A DNA stretch of 64,000 nucleotides, from NCBI RefSeq assembly GCF_002939475.1, contig NZ_PKFQ01000001.1, positions 1,302,001 to 1,366,000 of the forward strand. The letters are read 5' to 3'. Positions 58,133 through 64,000 of the stretch are shown one piece after another. Within the stretch, counting starts at the first letter, position 1, and each line of letters begins with the position of its first letter. This DNA comes from Streptomyces cinnamoneus. Lineage in GTDB: Bacteria; Actinomycetota; Actinomycetes; Streptomycetales; Streptomycetaceae. Both the position numbers and the translations under genes were made by a program. Below the pieces are notes generated by a model, which saw only the letters and a program-made list of their open reading frames with translations, searched no databases and was not told the DNA's origin.

Positions 58133-58204
58133 GCGCGATTAGCTCAGCGGGAGAGCGCTTCCCTGACACGGAAGAGGTCACTGGTTCAATCCCAGTATCG
58201 CGCA
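58133..58204 (+). tRNA. tRNA-Val (GAC), copy D (variant acceptor stem)
   Basis: Identical to copy B with acceptor GCGCGAT/ATCGCGC. It is the last gene of the cluster, and the terminator begins six bases later. Confidence 0.95.
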
Positions 58205-58210
58205 CTTGAT

Positions 58211-58254
58211 CGGCCGGGGGCCGGAACCACAGTGTTCCGGCCCCCGGCCGTTTT
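58211..58254 (+). terminator. Terminator of the tRNA cluster
   Basis: Perfect 17-base arms CGGCCGGGGGCCGGAAC with loop CACAGT, followed by TTTT. Confidence 0.92.
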
Positions 58255-58303
58255 GCGTTCCCGGGTTTCTTCTCACTACCGCATTGACCTGCGAAAACGC
58301 GAC

Positions 58304-58331
58304 GGCCGGGTACCTCCCCAGGTACCCGGCC
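58304..58331 (-). terminator. Terminator for the small leftward gene
   Basis: Perfect arms GGCCGGGTACCT with a CCCC loop. On the minus strand it is followed within a few bases by TTTT. Confidence 0.65.
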
Positions 58332-58417
58332 AGTCGTGCCGTCCGCCGCACCCCCGTCCCCACGGGGTTATGGCCGGTGTGTCCCCGGCCCGGGCCGCTC
58401 TCCCGGACCCGAAGCGC

Positions 58418-58621
58418 TCAGCGCCCCAGAATGCCGGCCACGGACGACGCTTGGATGACGACGGCGTCCCAGCCGCCGAAGGCCACGGCGAGCAGTGCTG
58501 CCAGGGGCAGCACCATCGCAGCCGCGACCAGGGGGTGGCGGGTGGAGGACGGGCGGTCGCCGAGGACGTCCGCCGCCCGGTGGTGTGCCGGGCGGCCCGT
58601 GTCGCGTGCGAGATCCGCCAT
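58418..58621 (-). CDS. Small membrane protein (67 aa)
   Basis: 67 residues from the ATG at 58621, which follows GGGAGAGG. The polar N-terminus (ADLARDTGRPAHHRAADVL) is followed by one hydrophobic helix (HPLVAAAMVLPLAALLAVAF) and a short tail ending VAGILGR. A hairpin lies 87 bases downstream. The good ribosome site and terminator support a real gene of unknown function. It could be a stress or regulatory micropeptide, but nothing specific is visible. Confidence 0.65.
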   Translation of the reverse strand: MADLARDTGRPAHHRAADVLGDRPSSTRHPLVAAAMVLPLAALLAVAFGGWDAVVIQASSVAGILGR

Positions 58622-59292
58622 CGTCCCTCTCCCTCCGTGCGTCTTGGCAGCGGCGGGCACCTGACCTCGGGGGACGAGTGTTGTGCCCGCCGCTTGACCT
58701 CAACACTAGGCGCGCGGCACCGGCCCGGCGTCATGCCCTCGTACCGCTTGCCGGTTCCCCCGGAGGATGAGGCCGGGTGGAGACGGCTACTCCCGTGGGT
58801 GGAGACCGGCGCCCGCCGCCTGGGGGACTTCCCTGACGAGGCCGGCAGGAGGGGGAGCGGCCGGCGCGGTGACCCGGCTGCGGGGGCGGTCGTCGCGGCC
58901 GGGCGCGGGGCCGTCCGGCGTCCGCACCCGAGGTGAATTCGATCACTTCCGCCACACATACGGGGGTTCCCGTCCCGGCTTTCCCACCGCCCCCGGCGCA
59001 CGTCGTGCCGGGCGCCCGGCTCGCGGCCCGCGCGGCCGGGGCCCCGCCGCCCCGACCGGCCCGAGCGCCGCCAACCCCCCTTCGGGGCAGGCGCCTTGGC
59101 GACCGGGCGGCGAGCGGGGCGGGCACGGCCGGCGGCGGCGCCCGGCGCCGGGGGTGCCCCGCGCGGCTCCGCCAATCCAGTTGCCGACGCATGCGCGGCC
59201 TCTGAGCGCGACCGTCCGTCAATCCGTAAGCTGTGGCACGTCAGACGCCGGGCAGCTACGTGGGGCAGCCCCACCGGAGGTAGGGGACGAAG
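58622..59292. other. Non-coding gap upstream of the kinase and the small membrane protein
   Basis: A 671-base divergent gap. It holds a BldD-like site at 58932-58947, in a slightly less GC-rich patch. The right half (about 58990-59200) is extremely GC-rich without a convincing reading frame. Open frames across it lack ribosome sites and have no recognisable protein pattern. Confidence 0.5.
58932..58947. promoter_or_regulatory. Candidate BldD-binding site
   Basis: Read on the minus strand, AGTGA-TCGAAT-TCACC matches the published BldD pattern AGTGA-(n)m-TCACC exactly with m of 6. It lies 345 bases before the kinase start and 310 bases before the small membrane protein start. Confidence 0.5.
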
Positions 59293-60555
59293 ATGACGAT
59301 GATGCGGCTCCGGCGCGAGGACCCGCGTGTCGTCGGCTCGTTCCGGCTGCATCGTCGGCTGGGCGCGGGCGGCATGGGTGTGGTCTACCTCGGTTCCGAC
59401 CGGCGGGGCCAGCGGGTGGCGCTGAAGGTGATCCGGCCGGACCTGGCGGAGGATCAGGAGTTCCGCTCCCGCTTCGCGCGCGAGGTCTCGGCCGCACGCC
59501 GGATCCGCGGCGGCTGTACGGCACGGCTGGTGGCCGCCGACCTGGAGGCGGACCGGCCGTGGTTCGCCACGCAGTACGTACCGGGCCCCTCGCTGCACGA
59601 CAAGGTGAACGAGGAGGGGCCGCTGTCGGCGGCTCAGACCGCCTCCATCGGGGCGGCGTTGGCCGAGGGCCTGCTCGCGGTGCACGACGCGGGCGTGGTC
59701 CACCGCGACCTCAAGCCGTCCAACATCCTGCTCTCCCCCAAGGGCCCCCGCATCATCGACTTCGGCATCGCCTGGTCGACCGGTGCCAGCACGCTCACCC
59801 ACGTCGGCACGGCCGTCGGCTCGCCGGGCTTCCTCGCTCCCGAACAGGTGCGCGGTGCCGCGGTCACGCCGGCGACGGACGTCTTCGCGCTGGGCGCCAC
59901 GCTCGCCTACGCCTCCACGGCCGACTCTCCCTTCGGGCAGGGCAGTTCGGAGGTCATGCTCTACCGCGTGGTGCACGAGGAGCCGCAGCTCATGGGCGTG
60001 CCGGACGCGCTCGCCCCGCTCATCCACGCGTGTCTGGCCAAGGACCCGGAGGAGCGCCCGAGCACCCTCCAGCTGTCCCTGCGACTGAAGGAGATCGCCG
60101 CCCGCGAGGCCCACGGCCTGTCCGAGGGCCGTCCGCCGTCGCCGCGCCGGGAGCCGGACCGTCCCCCGGCCCGCCGGGCCGCGGAGTACGAGCGGCAGCG
60201 CACCGAGCGGCAGCCGGGCGGTTCCCCCACGCCGCGCCCGCACGCACCGCTGCGCTCACCCGAGGCCCACCGGGCGCCCGAGCGGCGGCCGGCCCCGCCG
60301 CGGGCCAGGCGCGGGGGCAGTGGTTCCCGGGCCGGAGCGCGTACGGGGCCGGGTGCCCGGCGGCCGGGGCCGGACCGCAAGCTGCTGCGCCAGCGGCTGA
60401 TCGTGTTCGTCGTGGTGACGTTGCTGGTGGCCCTGGGCATCGCCGCGGCCCAGGGGTGCCAGGGGCCGGCGCACAGCATGGACCGGCTGCCCTCCCCGCC
60501 GGTGGTGTCGGGCGGGGCCGCGGCAGGCCCCGGCGGGTCGTCCGCCGACGGGTGA
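59293..60555 (+). CDS. Membrane-anchored Ser/Thr protein kinase (Hanks type)
   Basis: 420 residues from the ATG at 59293 (GGAGG and GGGGA upstream). The kinase domain spans about 15-265, with the glycine loop LGAGGMGVVYLG (residues 23-34), ATP lysine K45 in VALKV, HRDLKPSNIL with D139 and DFG at 156-158. A Pro/Arg-rich linker (about 285-370) leads to one membrane helix (LIVFVVVTLLVALGIAAAQG) and a short outer tail with no PASTA or sensor domain. Signal input is therefore unclear. Autophosphorylation in the activation loop (STGASTLTHVGTAVGSPGF) is likely by analogy. Confidence 0.92.
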   Translation: MTMMRLRREDPRVVGSFRLHRRLGAGGMGVVYLGSDRRGQRVALKVIRPDLAEDQEFRSRFAREVSAARRIRGGCTARLVAADLEADRPWFATQYVPGPSLHDKVNEEGPLSAAQTASIGAALAEGLLAVHDAGVVHRDLKPSNILLSPKGPRIIDFGIAWSTGASTLTHVGTAVGSPGFLAPEQVRGAAVTPATDVFALGATLAYASTADSPFGQGSSEVMLYRVVHEEPQLMGVPDALAPLIHACLAKDPEERPSTLQLSLRLKEIAAREAHGLSEGRPPSPRREPDRPPARRAAEYERQRTERQPGGSPTPRPHAPLRSPEAHRAPERRPAPPRARRGGSGSRAGARTGPGARRPGPDRKLLRQRLIVFVVVTLLVALGIAAAQGCQGPAHSMDRLPSPPVVSGGAAAGPGGSSADG

Positions 60556-60577
60556 GAGGACGCCGGCGAGTCGGCCG

Positions 60578-61396
60578 TCAGCTTTCGGGGCGTCCCGTCG
60601 TGACGGCGTAGAAGGCCACTGCCGCCGCCGCGCCGACGTTCAGCGAGTCCACCCCGTGCGCCATGGGGATGCGGACCCAGTCGTCCGCCGCCCTCAGCGC
60701 GCGGGCCGACAGGCCGTCACCTTCCGCGCCCAGCATGAGCGCGGCCCTCTCCAGCCGGTGCGGAGCCGCCTCGTCCATGGAGGTGGCCTTCTCGTCGGGG
60801 GTGAGGGCCAGGAGTCGGAAGCCCGCCTCGCGCACGGTCTCCAGGTCGCGGGGCCAGCTCTCCAGACGTGCGTAGGGCACGGAGAAGACCGCGCCCATCG
60901 AGACCTTGACGGACCGTCGGTAGAGCGGGTCCGCGCAGTCCGGGGAGAGCAGGACAGCGTCCATGCCGAGGGCCGCGGCACTGCGGAAGATGGCACCGAT
61001 GTTGGTGTGGTCCACGAGGCTTTCGAGCACGGCGACGCGGCGGGCGTCGCGCAGCAGCTCGCCGGCGTCCGGGAGGGGCGTGCGCTGCATGGAGGCCAGC
61101 GCGCCGCGGTGGACGTGGTAGCCGGTCACCTGCTCGGCCAGCTCGGGCGTGACGGTGTAGACGGGGGCGTCGGCGTCGTCGATGACGTCCCGCATCACCT
61201 CCACCCACTTCGCGGTCAGCAGCATCGACCGCATCGCGTAGCCGGCCTGGTGGGCGCGCCGGATCACCTTCTCGCCCTCGGCGATGAACAGCCCCTCGGC
61301 GGGCTCGCGGCGGCGCCGCAGCTCGACGTCGGTCAGGCCGGTGTAGTCGTGCAGGCGCGGGTCGCCGGGGTCGTCGATGGTGATGAGTTCGGCCAT
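60578..61396 (-). CDS. TrmH/SpoU-family RNA 2'-O-methyltransferase
   Basis: 272 residues. The SPOUT knot motifs are visible: NIGAIFRSAAALGMDAVLL, GAEGDGLSARALRAADDWV and IPMAHGVDSLNVGAAAAVAF. An N-terminal substrate-binding region (RRREPAEGLFIAEGEKVI) is like that of 23S rRNA methylases. The target base cannot be deduced. It is convergent with the kinase across about 22 bases and 49 bases downstream of the siroheme synthase. Confidence 0.9.
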   Translation of the reverse strand: MAELITIDDPGDPRLHDYTGLTDVELRRRREPAEGLFIAEGEKVIRRAHQAGYAMRSMLLTAKWVEVMRDVIDDADAPVYTVTPELAEQVTGYHVHRGALASMQRTPLPDAGELLRDARRVAVLESLVDHTNIGAIFRSAAALGMDAVLLSPDCADPLYRRSVKVSMGAVFSVPYARLESWPRDLETVREAGFRLLALTPDEKATSMDEAAPHRLERAALMLGAEGDGLSARALRAADDWVRIPMAHGVDSLNVGAAAAVAFYAVTTGRPES

Positions 61397-61445
61397 GCTG
61401 GGTTCGTCCTGGTTCGGTGGGTGCGCGTACGGGTGCCTGCGGCGG

Positions 61446-62675
61446 TCAGCGGTGGGTGTCCGGGCCCACGGTCACGACGTCGCCGATCACGATGACGGCC
61501 GGCGGGCGTATGTCCTCGGCCCGGACCCGCTCCCCCACCGTGGCGAGCGTGGCGTCCACGCGGCGCTGGGCGGCCGTGGTGCCCTCCTGCACGACGGCGA
61601 CGGGCGTGTCGGCGGAGCGGCCGTGCCCGATGAGCGTCTCGGCGATGGCGCCGATCTTCTCGACGGACATCAGCAGCACGAGCGTGCCCCGCAGGCGGGC
61701 GACTGCCTCCCAGTCGACGAGGGAGCGGGGGTCGTCGGGTGCGACGTGGCCGCTGACGACCGTGAACTCGTGGGCGACTCCGCGGTGGGTGACGGGGATG
61801 CCGGCCGCGGCGGGCACGCTGATGGTGCTGGAGATGCCGGGCACCACGGTGCAGGGGATGCCGTGCTCGGCCAGCGCCTGGAGCTCCTCCATGCCGCGGC
61901 CGAAGACGAACGGGTCGCCGCCCTTGAGGCGGACCACGGCCTTGCCGGCCTTGGCGTGCTGGATGAGGGCGTTGTTGATGGCCTCCTGGGCCATGAAGCG
62001 CCCGTAGGGGATCTTGGCCGCGTCGATGACCTCGACGTGCGGCGGCAGCTCGTCCAGGAGGTCGCGGGGGCCGAGCCGGTCGGCGATGACGACGTCGGCC
62101 TCGGCGAGCAGCCGGCGTCCGCGGACGGTGATGAGGTCGGGGTCGCCGGGGCCGCCGCCGACCAGGGCGACGCCCTTGGCCGCGGTGCGGTGGTGGGGGG
62201 CGGCCAGCGAGCCGTCGCGCAGTCCTTCGACGACGGCGTCGCGCACGGCGGCGGAGCGGCGGGGGTCCCGCCCGGTGAGGACGGCGACGGTGACGCCCGC
62301 GGCGCGGCCGGTAGCCGGCGTCCACGCGGAGGCGGCCTCGGCGTCGTCGCTGCGCACGGCCCACACGCGGCGGGCCTCGGCCTCGGCGGAGGCGGCCTCG
62401 TTGGCGGCGGGGTCGTCGGTGGAGATCAGGGCGTACCAGGCGCCGTCGAGGTCGCCGTCACGGTAGCGGCGGCGCTCCCAGCGCAGTTCGCCGGCGTCGG
62501 CCATCGCCTCGACGGAGGGGGTGGCCGAGGGGGAGACGAGAAGGACGTCCGCCTTGGCGGCGAGCAGGGCGGGCAGACGGCGCTGGGCCACCTGACCCGC
62601 GCCGAGGACGACGACGCGGCGTCCCGCGAGGCGCAGTCCGACGGGGTAGGCGGCAACGTGTGCGGGCTCGGCCAT
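61446..62675 (-). CDS. cobA: Siroheme synthase-like uroporphyrinogen-III C-methyltransferase
   Basis: 409 residues. The N-terminal domain (about 1-145) resembles precorrin-2 dehydrogenase/CysG-B with VVVLGAGQVAQRRLPALL. The C-terminal SUMT domain has VGGGPGDPDLITVRGRRLL, VVRLKGGDPFVFGRGMEEL and PCTVVPGISSTISVPAAAGI. It would methylate uroporphyrinogen III twice to precorrin-2, which feeds siroheme or cobalamin. The order places it 147 bases from cobT in the same direction, consistent with a cobalamin role. The N-terminal dehydrogenase pocket should be checked before assuming bifunctionality. Confidence 0.9.
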   Translation of the reverse strand: MAEPAHVAAYPVGLRLAGRRVVVLGAGQVAQRRLPALLAAKADVLLVSPSATPSVEAMADAGELRWERRRYRDGDLDGAWYALISTDDPAANEAASAEAEARRVWAVRSDDAEAASAWTPATGRAAGVTVAVLTGRDPRRSAAVRDAVVEGLRDGSLAAPHHRTAAKGVALVGGGPGDPDLITVRGRRLLAEADVVIADRLGPRDLLDELPPHVEVIDAAKIPYGRFMAQEAINNALIQHAKAGKAVVRLKGGDPFVFGRGMEELQALAEHGIPCTVVPGISSTISVPAAAGIPVTHRGVAHEFTVVSGHVAPDDPRSLVDWEAVARLRGTLVLLMSVEKIGAIAETLIGHGRSADTPVAVVQEGTTAAQRRVDATLATVGERVRAEDIRPPAVIVIGDVVTVGPDTHR

Positions 62676-62768
62676 GATCCGGGGTCTCCTCGTGCGAATG
62701 CGCTGGTGGGGACACCTTATGGTGCGGCGCGGGCCGGTGGGCGGGGCGGGGGCGGACCGGGCCTCGTC

Positions 62769-62820
62769 CCCTGGGGGTCCGTCACCCCGCGCCGTGGCGC
62801 GGGGTGACGGACCCCCAGGG
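62769..62820 (-). terminator. Terminator downstream of cobT
   Basis: A 52-base inverted repeat, perfect except for two central bases, beginning two bases after the cobT stop. Arms are rich in GC with CCCTGGGGGTCCGTCACCCC. Confidence 0.8.
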
Positions 62821-62822
62821 CG

Positions 62823-64000
62823 TCAGCCCTTCTCCGTGACGCCCGCGGTGTCGAACGTCGCCACTTCGTGCATCGCGCGCGCGGCGCTCTGGACGACCGG
62901 CAGGGCGAGCAGGGCTCCGGTCCCCTCACCGAGGCGGAGGTCCAGGTCGACCAGCGGCCGCAGACCCAGCTTGGTGAGCGCGGCCACGTGGCCCGGCTCG
63001 GCGCTGCGGTGCCCGGCGATGCAGGCGGCGAGCGCCTCGGGGGCGATGGCCCGGGCGACCAGCGCGGCGGCGCCCGCGCTGACGCCGTCCAGGATCACCG
63101 GCGTGCGCAGCGACGCGCCGCCGAGGATCAGGCCGACCAGCGCGGCGTGCTCCAGGCCGCCGACGGCGGCCAGGACGCCGATGGGGTCCTCGGGGTCCGG
63201 CCGGTGCAGCTCCAGCGCCCGGCGGACCACGTCGATCTTGCGGGCGTGCATCTCGTCGTTGATGCCGGTGCCGCGGCCGGTGATCTCCGCCGGGTCCGCG
63301 CCGGTGAAGACGGCGATGAGGGCGGCCGACACGGTGGTGTTGGCGATGCCCATCTCACCCGTGAGCAGGGCCTTGTTGCCGGCCGTGACGAGGTCGCGGG
63401 CGGTCTCGATGCCCACCTCGACGGCGCGCAGCGCCTCCTCGCGGGACATCGCGGGGCCGGTGGTGAAGTCGCTCGTACCGGGCCGGATCTTGCGGGGCAG
63501 CAGGCCGGGGGTGCTGGGCAGCTCGCTCGCGACGCCCACGTCGACGACGCAGACCTCGGCGCCGACCTGCTTGGCGAAGGCGTTGCACACGGCTCCGCCG
63601 CCCAGGAAGTTGGCCACCATCTGGGAGGTGACCTCCTGGGGCCAGGCCGTGACGCCCTGGTGGTGCACGCCGTGGTCGCCCGCGAAGATCGCGACGGCGG
63701 CGGGCTCCGGGATCGGGGGCGGGCACTTGCGCGACAGGCCGCACAGCTGCGCGGAGATGATCTCCAGCATGCCGAGCGCGCCGGACGGCTTGGTCATCCG
63801 CTTCTGCCGCTCCCATGCCTCGCCGAGCGCCTTGGCGTCCAGCGGGCGGATGCCGCGCAGGGTCTCGGCGAGCAGGTCGTGCGGGTCCTCGCCGGGCAGC
63901 GCGCGCCGCCCGTAGGTCTCCTCGTGGACGACCCAGGACAGCGGCCGGCGCTTGGACCAGCCCGCCTGCATCAGCTCGGGCTCGTCGGGGAACTCGTCGA
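62823..64000 (-). CDS. cobT: CobT, nicotinate-nucleotide:dimethylbenzimidazole phosphoribosyltransferase (5' end outside window)
   Basis: The conserved CobT domain is complete: TKPSGALGMLEIISAQLC, VAIFAGDHGVHHQGVTAWPQ, LLTGEMGIANTTVSAALIAV, VILDGVSAGAAALVARA, CIAGHRSAEPGH and DLDLRLGEGTGALLALP with the catalytic Glu. It makes alpha-ribazole phosphate, the lower ligand of cobalamin. The frame is open through the right edge (DEFPDEPELMQAGWSKRRP), and normal CobT proteins would begin near LAETLRGIRPL. The protein therefore has an N-terminal extension, as in other Streptomyces, and the M at 63971 is not necessarily the start. Confidence 0.92.
   Translation of the reverse strand, partial: DEFPDEPELMQAGWSKRRPLSWVVHEETYGRRALPGEDPHDLLAETLRGIRPLDAKALGEAWERQKRMTKPSGALGMLEIISAQLCGLSRKCPPPIPEPAAVAIFAGDHGVHHQGVTAWPQEVTSQMVANFLGGGAVCNAFAKQVGAEVCVVDVGVASELPSTPGLLPRKIRPGTSDFTTGPAMSREEALRAVEVGIETARDLVTAGNKALLTGEMGIANTTVSAALIAVFTGADPAEITGRGTGINDEMHARKIDVVRRALELHRPDPEDPIGVLAAVGGLEHAALVGLILGGASLRTPVILDGVSAGAAALVARAIAPEALAACIAGHRSAEPGHVAALTKLGLRPLVDLDLRLGEGTGALLALPVVQSAARAMHEVATFDTAGVTEKG

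Larger units (their letters stand above)
58038..58204 (+). repeat. 167-base direct duplication, unit 2 (tRNA-Val C plus D)
   Basis: Second copy of the tRNA-Val pair; see unit 1 at 57848. The near identity points to recent duplication or ongoing gene conversion. Confidence 0.9.

Noticed and set aside
57848..58204. Regular repeats that might be read as a CRISPR array
   Set aside because: The repeats are 72-base tRNA-Val genes with intact cloverleaves; there are no short repeats with unique spacers and no cas genes.
58767..60611. Long rightward frame across the kinase in another phase
   Set aside because: The kinase frame contains all catalytic motifs; the other phase has none.
62676..62822. 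Cobalamin riboswitch between cobT and cobA
   Set aside because: The gap is filled by a terminator and lacks a B12-box-like sequence; any riboswitch would lie upstream of cobT outside the window.

Overview
The window is high-GC actinobacterial DNA, almost certainly from a Streptomyces. It carries bldD and ssgB, which are developmental genes of this group. It also has dense GTG/TTG starts, many 4-base stop/start overlaps, and a gene order (pyrR-bldD / nusB-efp-aro / alaS-rpsD / hisS-relA-apt-secFD-yajC-ruvBAC-pdxTS-pimA-pgsA-thrS) that I recognise from Streptomyces core chromosomes. I see no insertion sequence, prophage, CRISPR array or biosynthetic cluster. This is housekeeping chromosome, with interest concentrated in regulatory sites, degenerate paralogues and a few uncharacterised gene pairs.

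Layout. 1-1.04 kb: pyrR (cut by the left edge) and bldD with its autoregulatory operator. 1.08-10.1 kb: a long leftward run of nusB, efp, an M24 peptidase homologue, a P-loop protein, then shikimate-pathway genes aroQ-aroB-aroK-aroC-aroE, and mltG. 10.2-15 kb: ruvX, alaS, two small membrane proteins and rpsD. A 19-bp sequence closely matching the DmdR/IdeR iron box lies between rpsD and a divergent HugZ/DUF2470-type gene. 15.9-22.6 kb: rarA, a VKOR protein, hisS, an MBL hydrolase, then rightward a cyclophilin and a DUF349 protein. 22.6-34.6 kb: relA, apt, secF, secD, yajC, ruvB, ruvA, ruvC, yebC, pdxT, pdxS, all leftward.

34.9-48.3 kb: a LemA-like protein, a membrane protein, and the phosphatidylinositol-mannoside genes pimA, an acyltransferase and pgsA. 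Then come an EF-G paralogue, an orphan membrane protein, a beta-propeller lipoprotein coupled to a degenerate NodB deacetylase, a HIT hydrolase and thrS. 48.4-57.5 kb: a translationally coupled DUF4365 nuclease-like pair, a divergent DnaQ-like exonuclease, two tRNA-Val(CAC), a PGPGW-motif protein, ssgB, a CGNR regulator, small membrane proteins, a DsbA-like protein, a tandem GNAT, and a pabC/pabB-like pair. 57.6-58.25 kb: tRNA-Gly, tRNA-Cys and four tRNA-Val(GAC). 58.4-64 kb: a small membrane protein, a Ser/Thr kinase, a TrmH methyltransferase, a siroheme synthase and cobT (cut by the right edge).

How the parts connect: chorismate made by the aro genes could feed the pabB/pabC pair. RelA, apt and SecDF-YajC form one closely packed block. 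The RuvABC helicase/resolvase is complete. BldD, ssgB (a known BldD target) and a BldD-like site upstream of the kinase suggest a developmental link within the window. Starts were placed from Shine-Dalgarno sequences, overlaps with upstream stops and family alignments done by eye; no database search was possible.
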